Source: Stagonosporopsis chrysanthemi (taxonomy: Eukaryota; Ascomycota; Dothideomycetes; Pleosporales; Didymellaceae). Taken from it: a stretch of DNA of 64,000 nt. Below are positions 47,191-58,694 of this stretch, one piece after another; the stretch's first letter is position 1, and the number at the start of each line of letters is the position of its first letter. A model generated the notes under the pieces. The model had not been told where the DNA came from, made no database searches, and saw only the letters and a list, made by a program, of their open reading frames with translations. The DNA lies in assembly GCA_022560025.1 (NCBI GenBank), contig JAFISE010000005.1:248001-312000 (forward strand), read 5' to 3'. A program made the position numbers and the translations under genes.

Positions 47191-48495
47191 GGTGATGAAT
47201 TTCCAGTCGAATGCGGCGTGACCTGATTGTTTGCTTGACGGCGACAAGGACCGCGAAACACCGTATGCGAACAGAGCAGAGAGGAGAACAACGAGAGACC
47301 GTTTGTACAACATCGTGAGGGATCGCGAGTACTTGTTTCGCAAGCCAAGCCTGACCGCATAGAGTATCACGCTGTATCAGCGGACGCACTGGAACAACCC
47401 ATCGTCAAAACGCCCCTCACGGCCCCTGCGCCCAGTTGGCCGGCTGAGGGAACGACTTTACCCCGCCAAGCAGGTGCCAACCTTCACGAATGTTTCCTTT
47501 ACCATCCAAAAGAAAATTCGGGACAGAAAACGCTCCCTGCTTGGGTCGTGTCTGACAGACGAATTGGTCTAGCTCAATGTTTTATGGCAAGTCGGACGGG
47601 TATCATGCAGGGCTCCTACCGATCCAGTGTCAAGACGACACAATGACAGCGTAGCAAATAGCTCATGCGAAGTCTCGATTGAGGTGCTACAATGGCAGGT
47701 AGTGATTGAGGGAGCGTTCATCTGTTCCAGGAGTAAGAGCCATGCAGGGTCCAGACGTGATCGCCACAGCTTGAGTTTCAGGTATGCTATTTCCTGCACT
47801 AGCCAAAGTCAGCAATGAGGATGAACGAAGCAATCAATGGTGTTAGTTCTTGAGCTTGGTCGATATCAAGCTCGACCTCGAGGCTCTATTACTTTCGAGG
47901 CTTGAAAAGCCATGTCTAGGTGTGTCTGCAACTAAATCTTCGAGCCAAACCGCAACTCAAAGTTCACCTGGCTCAACGGCAAAGTTCGCAGCACGAACTG
48001 TTTCAACGTCCCCATGACTCTGCACAGTTTCACAAAAGCTTCAAATGACATCCAACAGCATGGTAAGGCACCTGGATCTGCCCCAGGTTGATTTCGGTGC
48101 CTCGGACTCTCGCCTAACAGGAACCCCGATAAGGTGCTTATGTGTTGGGGCTGTAGTTAGGTACAGAAAGAGGTGAGCGCCTTCAACACCCTTCTTCCAA
48201 CAACAAGCAAATCACAGATTTGTTACTGCTCACGAGGATGACTAGAAGTGTCGTCCTCCCCACCGTAAGACCACGCGCGCGAGCAGCACGTTTCTTGCAC
48301 AAAAGCTTCAATTACAGAACGACTGTGTGAGACCATAGAATACACATCCTCGAGTTGGTAGCAAGAGTACAAATAGCAGAGTGTCGACCATTCCAGATGA
48401 TCGTTACTTTCCGGTCCGCCTGTGACGTCTTGAAGTCATGATCATTACATCCGTCAACATCAATTTTCGTCCTGCGCACCATCCTGCGCAGCAAT
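47191..48495. other. intergenic, no supported gene
   Basis: 1.3 kb between the DUF7053 gene start and the MARVEL gene stop, both minus strand. Only short overlapping frames are present. AT-rich from 47820 to 48060. Confidence 0.4.
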
Positions 48496-49034
48496 TTACA
48501 CTCCCTGGTGCATAGCGACATCCGGCTTCTGCACAGCCGGCACTCTCCTCTTCTCTGCGGTGATAGCAAGATACAGTCCGTACCCGAACCCGCCCGCCGT
48601 GACCGCCCAGCTCAAGCCTCCAAATGCCGCTCCAGCTCGCGCAACATCGCACACCTGACCAAAACAAATTCTACCATTGAGGAACACAGCCAGCGCCACG
48701 AAACCAGCAAACCAGAAAAGCATGGTTAGTGCGTCAAGCGCGACGAGACCCCAGCGGAAGCCGGCGGATGAGAGCAAGTGGCTGAATTTGAGCGGGATGA
48801 GGAATATCGGGACGAGGGTGACAATCGACCATACGGCGGCGAAGATTAGGAATGACACCTGCGCAGGGGTTTCTTGGCGCCAGTGCGATGTCCACCATGA
48901 GGAGACTTGTGTCAAGTTAGCTTGGCTATGGCAGAAGACTCGTATGGCAGACCGTAGGCCATGAGTCCAAGAACTATGACGGAGAACACAGCTTGTGCGC
49001 CACGCACGGGGTGCATTGGATTGATTTTGACCAT
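48496..49034 (-). CDS. MARVEL-domain four-pass membrane protein
   Basis: Exons 49034-48953 and 48905-48496 give 163 aa. Four hydrophobic segments fit a MARVEL fold: about 15-27 (AVFSVIVLGLMAY, continuing past the intron), 43-62 (SFLIFAAVWSIVTLVPIFLI), 74-99 (LVALDALTMLFWFAGFVALA) and 118-140. The first exon begins MVKINPMHPVRG, and the loop WWTSHWRQETPAQ after helix 1 resembles other fungal MARVEL proteins. The intron is 47 nt with an unusual donor (GTCTGC) but an AAG acceptor and a clean frame. Likely in the plasma membrane or endosomal vesicles; the specific role is unknown. Confidence 0.75.
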
Positions 49035-49631
49035 CTCGAATGTTCGTTGTCGCTGTAAATGAGGTTGGTTTGATGGTCCGGTTCGTAGTCGATTGCGGTC
49101 GCCTCACGATCGGTACGGTGTTTTTCAATAGAAGAGCGAACACCTTAGGGTAGGTACAGCAAGTGTTCGAGGAAAGCAGGAGACGAGGCACTAAAGGGCG
49201 CCTCAGTATGCTCTATACGTTCTTGGTTGTTCTAATTTTGACCACTTCGACGCAACGACTTACAATGCAATCTTCGGTAACTTGGGAGTCCAGGTTCAAA
49301 CTCTATGCAGTGGGCATGTGAGTGGTCAGTCTGGTTGACGTTTCCGAGATGCTTGGACTGGGCTGACGAGTGCTGCACCACGCGTGGTGGATTCCATGTT
49401 TCAGGTAGGGCTGAACCCCTGGTCGCGCATGAAGCGTGTCAGGTCTGTCAGCACTGCAATGATCGATCCAAGATGACGACGGGTAACGAGCCGAGTGGCG
49501 ATCAAACGTATGAGAGCTCGCGTTGCAGACAGGAGGTGGAGCCCATGCCCATTGATCATCCTAAGCTTCCAGTGCTCTTCCATGCTTGCAAGTGCTACCA
49601 TTTCTGAAGATGACCAATGAGGCACAGCCAT
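49035..49631. other. intergenic, no supported gene
   Basis: 597 nt between two minus-strand genes (GH85 stop and MARVEL start). No coding region or motif seen. Confidence 0.4.
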
Positions 49632-51850
49632 TCAGAACTCGATTTTTGTGCTTGCGCTCGCAAGCTCTCGCCCATCGAAGCCCACGCCTTTGACGTTCAC
49701 AAGCACTTCACGCCCCACTGACTGCTCCACAAACGTACTGGGAAGCTCATGTTCTGCTGCGTATGCTCTTCCTAAGAGCATATCGTCAAGATAGATTGCA
49801 AAGTATGCAAAGCATCCAGTGATAGTACTGTACGGCATGCCCTGGGCTGACCTGGAACCGAAATCATGGCTCCAGCAGAGCCTTGTGTACTGTGTAACCC
49901 CTCCGTCTCGAAACTCCTTATGAATGTTGAATATGTGATGAGGCTGTTCTGAAGCATCTGATATGGTACCTAGCGATGAACCTGGACACGGTATGTCACT
50001 TTTGAAAGGGCTGGATGGAAACGGAGAAGGGTAGGACCCGACGGGCTGGATGCAAATATAGTCGACCTCCACAAGTTTCGTACACCCTCCAGAGTCGCGA
50101 TTTCGCGAACAAAGGCCGATCTCTTCTAGACGGGAGTTAGATTGGAAGACCGTGTCGCTAGATTTGATCATGACATCGACAATTTGGTCGACTCGAACAC
50201 AGTCAGATTGTACAAGGCTGTACATCGTGCCCGAGATTTTCATGTAGAAATGTACGTCTTCGGACGATCCAGTGAAGTCTCGATAAGATAACCGCAGTCG
50301 TAGGGATCCATCTGCTGGCATATTAAATGTAAATAGCGGCATCGATTGGCTGTAATTCGTCAATGCTGCATCCTCTCTCGCTGGTTCCGAGGGCAAACCA
50401 CAAGACTCAACTACCAGATGCGATCGTCCCCTTACATCTTCTATCTTGTGCTGCATGGAACACCGAATGCCCAACGATACTGCACTGAGGGGCAGAATCG
50501 ATTGTGAACCAAGCTGGGCATGCAGCGTGTGTCCGCCGAATAGAGTCTCCTTCTCTTTTTCACCGTGTGTTGCGAAAGCTCTGCTGAAATCCGTAAAGAA
50601 GAACGTGTTTGAGCCAGAATTGGACAAGTTTGCAAAGCTGGTCACGGGCATTGCCTTGCTCGGTCGGTGCTGCCTGTCACAGTCTCCGCATGAGCAGGCT
50701 ACATATTTGGGAAGATCTTCTCCGTCCCACATCGTCTGCTCGACACCTTTTCCGTGGCGAGGAAAATGCTCAAAGGTCCATGCAGGTGCGAATATACCAG
50801 CCGAAAGTCCTAATTCGGCAAGCTTCGCTACAGCAACACCGGTATTGGTACCGCCGCCGCCATACTCAGGGTATGTTACGCGTGGCTGTGAGAGCTTTGT
50901 TGCGTTCTGTGCCCATACGTCTATGCCAAAATACACATGTTGCAATGGCAAGTCGATGCGAAATGCTTCATGTATTGAGTCGGCCGCGTCTTGTTCTTTC
51001 CAGCAGTAGTTGGTCAGAATGCCACCACAAGCTTTCGCAAATGTAGAATTTTCCTCATTGAGAGCATTTTGGTAGGATACGCTGTTCGAGGCTGTCAGGG
51101 CATCGTACCTGTTGCAGTTAGATTGATTTACCAAAAGAAAATTTAGCCTTACCAGACAAGCTGCTTCTCGACGCCAATATCTGACCTCAATTGGCGCAGG
51201 AAAGCCTTAAGAATTTGAGGGTCCCAGCTTGCTGTTTGGAACGGCTTCTCAATATTCACCAGCCAGCCGTCGAAGCCATAGTGAGCAGCAATCCTCGCAA
51301 GCTTTGTAGCCAGAGAGAAAGATAGTCCATCATCGCCGCGACTGAACAACCTCTCGGAGCTTGGGGTTTGTGGTTCGATCAATATTGTTCCAAGTACTTT
51401 CACTCCATTGCGATGGAGTGTATTTGTCCAGGTTGGCGGTGGAATGCATGCGAGTTTGTGCGAGAAATAAATGAACGTATCAATGTACTGTAGGTATTCA
51501 CACACATACTTCTCCTCTTCTAGGCCCACGTTCAAAGCACCCTCGTGGTCGTGATAGTTGCCCGCATAGTCGTGGCATAGGAGGATGCCAGCCTTGGTTA
51601 GCTTTCCCCGTTGGTTCACTGACCGTACTAACAGCGGCGTGTTGGCTCGTTGAAGAGGGTCAGTGTCTGCTTCGGTCCATGTCTCCAGCTGCTCAAATGT
51701 GTCAAAATAAGCCAATCCTTTCAGCCGGTCAATGCTGCGTTGCTTTCGACGCTCTTCTGGCGTTGGCCCGGTATCAGGCGATGGAAACAGGTGACGGTAG
51801 CCGTCACGAATGGGCCGCAGGACATCTTTCCAGCCCAGTAAAAATGCCAT
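49632..51850 (-). CDS. Cytosolic GH85 endo-beta-N-acetylglucosaminidase (ENGase)
   Basis: Cleaves the chitobiose core of N-glycans, releasing free oligosaccharide. Exons 51850-51153 and 51108-49632 give 724 aa. There is no signal peptide (MAFLLGWKDVLRPIRDGY), matching cytosolic ENGases that act on retro-translocated glycoproteins. GH85 landmarks are LLCHDYAGNYHDHEG, IYFSHKLACIPPPTW, VLGTILIEPQT and the catalytic block YGFDGWLVNIE (about 187-197), whose Asn and Glu are the substrate-assisted catalytic pair. After the 44-nt intron comes WYDALTASNSVSYQNALN, then the VYFGIDVWAQN segment. The C-terminal 350 residues are a beta-rich accessory region with several Cys. The gene is divergent from ERD2. 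Confidence 0.92.
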
Positions 51851-52194
51851 GTTGTTGCCTGCGGTTGAGCATCATTCTAGGCGGAGTTTTGCAGATGTTG
51901 TAGATTCGCCAGAGCTCTCAATCGGTCGACCATTGCTGCGGGGTGACTTACGCCATGTTCGCTATCAAGAAGACACTTACCTCTTCAGGTGTTGCGCAGT
52001 GACGTCGGATCTCCCGCGGCAGGGACGACTCGGGGACCGTCTGTGTCTTGGCATGCAAGGATCAGCTCGCAGTTGTGCCTTGCAGCTCCCAAACGTGTCA
52101 TTTTATTCAACGTCGCGCAGAACGTTGAATCTACACCAACGCCTGAGTAGCTGCGCTTCTTCACAAGTCATACTCCAGCCAAGGGCGCATCGAT
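51851..52194. promoter_or_regulatory. shared divergent promoter, ENGase and ERD2
   Basis: 344 bp between opposed start codons, so promoter elements of both genes must lie here or inside transcribed leaders. No TATA box recognised. Confidence 0.45.
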
Positions 52195-53060
52195 ATGATG
52201 AATCTATTCAGGTTGTTAGGTAGGTCAAGCTTGCCTATCGAGCGCGCGCATGCTAACAATGGCTGTTTAGGGGACTTGTCCCATCTGCTATCGATCCTGA
52301 TTCTCTTGCACAAGATGAAGACTTCGAGCGTATGTGCAGCGGAGCTCACGAACACTGTGCGCAAAGTCTGACACGTCACTACAGAGTGCGGCTGGTATCT
52401 CGTTCAAGTCGCAATTCCTGTACTTGATCGTATACCTCAGTCGATACATCGACCTTCTTTGGACCTTCTACGACCCCAATGCGCTGTACAACACCGTCTT
52501 CAAGATTGTCTTCATCAGCACATCTGCCTACACCGTATACCTCATGCTCAACGACTTCAAGCCTACCCATGACCCGAACCTCGATACTTTCAAAGTGCAG
52601 TACTTGTTGGCATTCAGCACAGTGTTGGCGGTTCTGTTTCCATACAAATACACCTTGACGGAGGTGAGTACAAGAAATCAATAACGTGATACAGTGTTAA
52701 TCAGGCGTTCAGATCCTCTGGGCCTTTTCCATTTGGCTAGAATCGGTCGCGATCCTACCCCAGCTCTTCATGCTGCAAAGGACCGGTGAAGCAGAGACAA
52801 TCACTACTCATTACCTGTTCGCACTTGGCGCATACCGAGCCTTGTATATCCCCAACTGGATTTACAGGTACTTCTTCGAGGTACCGCGCTTTTACGACCC
52901 AATCGCGGTCATTGCGGGAATTATTCAGACCATTCTATACTCGGACTTCTTCTACATCTACTATACCAAGTAAGTACCGCATGCATACCTCGGAAACCGC
53001 GCATCCAATCTGACGTATACTAGGGTTGTCCAAGGGAAGAAATTCAATCTCCCTGTCTAG
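52195..53060 (+). CDS. ERD2: ER lumen protein-retaining receptor (HDEL/KDEL receptor Erd2)
   Basis: Golgi seven-helix receptor that returns HDEL/KDEL proteins to the ER. Five exons, 52195-52219, 52271-52329, 52385-52663, 52713-52969 and 53024-53060, give 218 aa. Family blocks are intact: NLFRLLGDLSHLLSILILLH, KTSSSAAGISFKSQ, YIDLLWTFYDPNALYN, AILPQLFMLQRTGEAETIT, HYLFALGAYRALYIPNWIYR and SDFFYIYYTKV. The C-terminus is basic (QGKKFNLPV), fitting COPI recycling. Two ATGs are adjacent (52195 and 52198); the family usually starts at a single Met, so the true start may be the second. Four introns of 49-55 nt in an 870-bp gene make it the most intron-dense gene here. Confidence 0.95.
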
Positions 53061-53609
53061 AGCCTCCACGACGGTTGGCTGGCGCCACAGTTTTGATTCG
53101 AATGCCTACAAATGGCGCGTACAAGCTCCATGTACTTTACATCAACCTACGGCGTTCTGGGAAGCGATCTTGGTTCGAGCTCAGCAGGATGACACGACCC
53201 TGGGTAGCTGTTGTACCAATTGCATGATAGAGGAGTACGGACGGATATGTGTAGGATATTTTTGATAGGGCTACATAGCACATTGTAGCGGCGCAATACC
53301 AATCGATTTGGAGATAGTGAACCGCTCCTGGATGCGTCAGCATTGGCCAACCAATCGACCGACCAATCGTGCGTCACCCCAACGGATTCCGGATGCTCGG
53401 TGATTGCGGCATTGCGCTGCGCTTCCCAGGCAGCCTAAGACAATCGCCTGAACAGAACACCACTTCAACGCCTTCCCTTTATTTGAACTGTAGTGCTCGT
53501 ATTAATTCTCGTGCATTCGCTGTTTCGCTTCTAAGTCGTGCGCTCACTCTTGTGAGTGGTCGCAGCTGTCACGACGCATATTTCCGCACACGACACTCAC
53601 ACCGACACC
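53061..53609. other. intergenic, no supported gene
   Basis: 549 nt between ERD2 and the next plus-strand gene. No coding region or motif seen. Confidence 0.4.
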
Positions 53610-54073
53610 ATGTTCTGTCTTCGCAGCTGGATACCCGTGCTCTTCTTCCTGTATGGTGTCTCCTCTGACAGTTGTAGTAATCACATACTGACAATCCCAG
53701 TCTGCGCACGAATGCATCGCCCGTCTACCTCGTCCTCTTCATCGCAGCGACTTACTTCCTCAACCGACCTTGTGTTTACTGCTCGCTGCTCCTCTTCATA
53801 CTCGTTGTCTCGCTTTTCGACTTCCACATGCCATGGTTCGACCCACCCCTCGCGGATACGCCAGGGTTGGCGCTGAACGAGACTACGCCAGTGCTTGAGA
53901 CGGCCAGCGTCTTCGCGCAAGCAGCTATGCACACCGCACAGGAGTTGGTCAGGGGCGCAGTCGATGGCGTGAGAGGGAAAGCGAGCACAGGAGCGATGAA
54001 CGAGTGGGTGAAGGGGCTGCTCGGTAGAAAGGAGTGGAGGATACAGTGTCTGGACGTCTTGATCAGGATCTAG
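53610..54073 (+). CDS. uncharacterised small membrane protein, 137 aa
   Basis: Exons 53610-53650 and 53701-54073 joined across a 50-nt intron (donor GTATGG, acceptor CCCAG). I do not recognise the family. The N-terminus (MFCLRSWIPVLFFLLRTNAS) starts a hydrophobic hairpin of two segments, about 4-14 and 21-50 (VYLVLFIAATYFLNRP, then SLLLFILVVSLFDFH). The rest (55-137) is soluble and mostly helical, ending GRKEWRIQCLDVLIRI. A frame of 138 codons lies opposite on the minus strand but lacks the hydrophobic pattern. The gene call depends on the inferred short first exon; the second exon's frame is well supported. Confidence 0.5.
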
Positions 54074-54683
54074 GCATCTGCAGTAAGTCGAGAGCAAGCT
54101 GCGATTGTGCCAGCAGTCGTGAGAGGGCTTTCGCGGTTCTCAAGGGGAGATCTCCGAGAGCGCTGCTCCGCGATTGCATGATAGGCGTTCAGTTCAGCGC
54201 ATTTTCACGGCGTTCTGCATATTCGTGTACGCCCATATGATATCCAAGCATGGCTACTGCGCAAAATTGGGCCTTCGATGAGAATCGCATGCTCGGAATC
54301 AAGACATCTCTCCATAAGCACTGGACCCTGAAGCTTTCTGGCACAGGCCTGGCATGCCAGCAGGATTCTAGTTCATCCGTTCTAGCCCGCAGTCGTGACA
54401 GTCATCTCGACAGAATTCTTCGTTATCTACGGGCGATAATTTCCTCTTGTTGCTCGTATTCTCATTTCCTTACCTGATGTTTTCCAAAAGAGCCCCGCTA
54501 GGAGGGGCTCCGAGGCCCCCGCCATTCCCAAGTCAATGTGAGCCGCTGCGGCCTTTATAGACCATCAGCCACGAGCAAACTCTTGCTTTTTAGTGAGCAA
54601 ATATAGCGCTGAGTGACGTTTGTGAATGATATGTGTATGAAGCCCTTAATATTCCCGAAAGCGTGAACATGGACGTCCTGTGA
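54074..54683. other. intergenic, no supported gene
   Basis: 610 nt between the small membrane protein gene and the open frame leading into APE2. An imperfect GC-rich inverted sequence at 54485-54525 (GCCCCGCTAGGAGGGGC) could form a hairpin. No gene seen. Confidence 0.35.
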
Positions 54684-55061
54684 ACAGAGCGGCTCCCGCA
54701 ACGCGTGCGTAACTTCTTGAACGAGCGGCGATCTGCCCGGGGCATCACCTTACCTAACCCCACCTGCATTCAATCCGTCCGCTCCTTCCCTCTTTCAAAA
54801 CTGGCGTCTCTCATTCAGGCCTCGAGACTTAGCTCTCGTCCACAGCTTTGCACTAAGCTTCTGTCGAGACCGCTTCTCACGTCTTGCCGCACTGCAGCCG
54901 CCGCTAAGCTTCTCTCCAGTTCTACTACGAGAGCTCCAGAGCTTCACCGTACTTCACGCATACAACTACAATCAAGGCCAAGGCTTTCAGTCGCTCGACC
55001 AGCTACATTGAGCATCCAGAAGAGGTTTTGTCAGAGTGAGGTCACCAGCAGCCTCGCAGAT

Positions 55062-58000
55062 ATGGCGTCAGACCGCGACATTCTACCCTCATGGCAAGCT
55101 GCTCTACCGTCCTTCAATGCCGCAAGAACAACACTGACAGAAGCTTTAGGGCTAAACCCTCCCACTACGCCATCTCCCTCTACGATATCGAGTTCGGTGG
55201 CAAGTTCGGCTACAAGGGTACCGTTAGCATCAACACCAAAATCACAAAGGACGATGGCTTCTCTGAGCTGGTGCTCAATGCCCATCAACTCAAGGTCTTC
55301 AGTGCTGAATTGAAAGCTGGCGATGCTACCAAATCGGCCAAGGACATCTCGTACGACGAGAAGCGTCAGCGCGTCACACTTGACTTCGGAGAGAAGATCA
55401 ACTACTCGGGCGAGGCTACACTGGAGGTAAAGTTTGAGGGGACCATTAACAACGTAAGTGAAGATGTGGCTGGAACTGTTATGCAGATTGCTCACCAGGC
55501 ACCCAGATCATGGCAGGTTTCTACCGCTCCAAGTACACCCCCAAGGGCGAAGTCCCGGCCTCTGTTGCTAAGGACGACGAGTTCCATTACATGTATAGCA
55601 CCCAGTTCGAGGCATGCGATGCCCGCCGCGCCTTCCCCTGCTTTGATGAACCGAACCTCAAGGCCACTTTCGATGTTGAGATCGAAGTCCCTAAAGACCA
55701 GGTTGCTCTTAGCAACATGCCCGAGAAGGAGACAAAAGGGAGCAAGCGTGATGGCTTCCACACTGTTGTCTTCGAAACCACACCTATCATGTCGACATAC
55801 CTTTTGGCATGGGCCATTGGCGACTTCGAGTATGTCGAGGCTTTCACCGAGCGCAAGTATAACGGAAAGAGCATCCCCGTCAGGGTCTACACTACTCGAG
55901 GACTGAAGAAGCAGGGAGAGTTCGCTCTGGACAACTGCCACAAGATTGTTGACTACTTCTCAGAGGTCTTCCAGGTTGACTACCCGCTCCCTAAAGTTGA
56001 TCTCCTTGCTGTCCACGAGTTTGTAAGTCTAAAGCGCTCGTGTACGTGTAGTTGTGCTGATGCCCCAGCCAATTATACGTACACTCTCTCCCTATCGCGC
56101 ATGAACTTTGACTGATCTGGCCATCTAGTCACACGGCGCTATGGAGAATTGGGGTCTCATCACCTACCGGTCAGTAGTATGGTTATTGCACTTGAGTGCT
56201 TGTGCACTAACCAAGAGCACAGTACTACTGCTGTACTATTCGATCCCGAGACATCTGCGGACAGCTATCGAAACAGGGTGGCGTACGTCGTTGCTCACGA
56301 GCTTGCTCATCAGTGGTTTGGCAACCTCGTTACCATGGACTGGTGGAGTGAGCTCTGGCTCAACGAAGGGTTCGCCACTTGGGTCGGATGGTTCGCTATC
56401 GACCACTTATACCCTGGTACGTTTTCCAATCATTCCAGGTGAGATGTTGCTGACTGTATCTAGATTGGAATGTATGGGGACAGTTTGTTGTACGTTCAAG
56501 AGCACGCGGTAATTCACTCCACGATTGCTGACATTGCATCTAGACTGATTCCGTGCAACAAGCTTTCGCACTTGATGCCTTGCGCACTTCCCACCCTATC
56601 GAAGTGCCCGTTTACGATGGTCTTGAGGTCGACCAGATCTTCGATCACATCAGTTATCTTAAGGGCAGCTCAGTCATCCGCATGTTGAGCGCCCACCTTG
56701 GTGAGAAGGTGTTCCTGCAAGGTGTAGCCGACTACCTCAAAGCGCACCAGTACTCGAACGCTACTACCAATGATCTCTGGTCTGCGTTGAGCAAGGCTTC
56801 TGGTCAGGACGTCAGCAGCTTCATGGACTTCTGGGTCCGCAAGATTGGCTTCCCTGTTGTGACTGTTGCTGAAGAGCCTGGTCAGATTGGCATTCGTCAG
56901 CAGCGTTTCCTCCTTGCTGGAGATGTCAAGCCTGAAGAGGACTCGACGGTCTGGTGGATTCCTCTAGGATTGCACGCAGGAACATCGCCCACCACTGCAT
57001 CTGCACACACGACAGGTGCTTTGACACAGAAAGAGGAGACTATCCGCAACATTGAGGGCAGTTTCTACCAACTCAACAAGAACCTTACTGGGTTCTACCG
57101 AACGAACTACCCGCCGGAACGCCTTGTCAAGCTTGGTGAAGCCCGCAACGAGCTCACTGTGCAGGACAAGATTGGCATCATCGGTGATGCTTACGCTAAT
57201 TCCATTGCCGGGTTCGGTTCTACCGCTGGCCTACTTGCGCTTGTCGAGAAATTCCAGGACGAGTCGGACTACCTTGTCTGGTCACAGATTCTCACCAACG
57301 TCGGCAATGTCCGGAGCGTACTCTCTGGCACTGAGGACGTTAGCGAGGCTTTGAGGAAGTATCACCTAAAGCTTGTCACACCTGCAGTCGAGAAGGTTGG
57401 CTGGGAGTTCGAGGAGGGCGAAGGTTTCCTCGCTGGTCAACTTCGCGCCGCGCTTATCTTGTCGGCTGGTCTGGTCGGCCACAAGGCGACAGTCGACGAG
57501 GCCTTGAAGCGCTTTGAAGCTTACACTTCTGGAAAGGACAAGTCTGCCATCCACCCCTCCCTTCGCCGTGCGGTTTTTGGCATTGCGATCAAGAATGGTG
57601 GCGAGACAGCTTATAAGGCTGTCCAGAATGAGTACCTCTCGACATCGTCCATTGACGGAAAAGAGATTTGCCTGGTCACTATGGGACGTGTTCAGACACC
57701 CGAGCTCGCCCATGATTTCTTGAAGTTCATCTTCTCCGACAAGGTCGCCACCCAGGACAAGCATTCTGGTACTATTGCGCTGGCCAACAACTCCAAGGTC
57801 CGCCCCGAAGTATGGCGATACATCCGCGAGAATTGGGACCAGATCGTTCACCCTGCGCTGTCTGGTAACCTCGTGGTCCTCGAACGGTTCTTGCGTTTTG
57901 GTCTGAACAAGTTCGCTGATGACAAGGTTGCGGACGAGATTGCGGCCTTCTTCAAGAACAAGGATACCCGTGGTTACGACAAGGGTCTCGAGGTCATCGA

Positions 58001-58088
58001 CGACACTATCAGGAGCTACGCCAAGTATGCGAAGAGGGATGAGGCCAAGGTCAGAGAGTGGTTAAAAGCCAACAACTATCTGTCATGA
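55062..58088 (+). CDS. APE2: M1 zinc aminopeptidase, Ape2/Aap1 (puromycin-sensitive) type
   Basis: Removes N-terminal residues from peptides; yeast relatives are Ape2 and Aap1. Seven exons, 55062-55093, 55150-55453, 55507-56022, 56129-56169, 56223-56416, 56464-56489 and 56544-58088, give 885 aa. The exopeptidase motif GAMEN is residues 287-291. The zinc site is H323-E-L-A-H327 with E346 (NEGFATW), exact HExxH-x18-E spacing. The N-terminal saddle domain (SHYAISLYDIEFGGKFGYKG), the DARRAFPCFDEP block and a large C-terminal ERAP1-like helical domain are all present. Intron 1 appears to be GC-AG (GCAAGC donor). Exon 6 is a 26-nt micro-exon encoding WNVWGQFV. The only in-frame ATG is at 55062, but the frame stays open for 126 codons upstream with presequence-like composition. 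Confidence 0.94.
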
Positions 58089-58694
58089 CTTGCACCACGA
58101 CTGTAAAGACTGATGACATTTTGACGTAGAGAGGCAACGCTGTAGATATGCGCATCAAGGTTGATGAATCAAATTAAATAAAGCCAAAATTGCGGCCGCA
58201 GTAAGCTATCCTCACAAAACGAGTCATTGTTGGGAGCAACCGAGTTCTTCTTACTCAACCGCGGCAGCACGATATCGGGACACGGCCAGGTCGGAACAAG
58301 AAATCTTACCATCAACCAAGCCTCTCAAGCACCACGCCTATCACGACACCAACAGCTAACTGATGGGTTTGCAGGCGACCCGCATTTGGTGCAGGACCAC
58401 CTTCCATGCTTGGCGTAGCACAATGCTATAAAGTGGATCTTTTGCCTTGTACGTACAAGCTGCCGTCGCTCTGCTTGCGAAATCGCAGCCTTGCGATGTC
58501 GACATCGAAGAAAGATGGACTTTTTTGTTTGTTGCAAGCACTAAGTTTCGCATCCTTCTCCTTGGCGGCGCAAGAATGTAACGATTGTGTGTAACCGTGC
58601 TGCAAGTAAGAAATGGTCATAAAGGCGCAATAAGTGCCATCCTTCACGGAGCGGTAATCCTCCTTTCCATCCCACAGACGGTCATCTGACTGTG
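58089..58694. promoter_or_regulatory. intergenic, upstream region of the UNC93-like gene
   Basis: 606 nt. Contains a TATAAA at 58427-58432, 263 nt before the next start codon, so any promoter use implies a long leader. No gene supported. Confidence 0.35.

Noticed and set aside
46998..47370. Upstream in-frame start of the DUF7053 gene adding a hydrophobic leader
   Set aside because: The domain begins at MPKVAVFTT, as I recall for family members; the extension has no family resemblance, though it cannot be fully excluded.
53681..54097. 138-codon minus-strand ORF
   Set aside because: Antisense to the small membrane protein whose plus-strand frame has a clear hydrophobic hairpin; the minus frame lacks any pattern.
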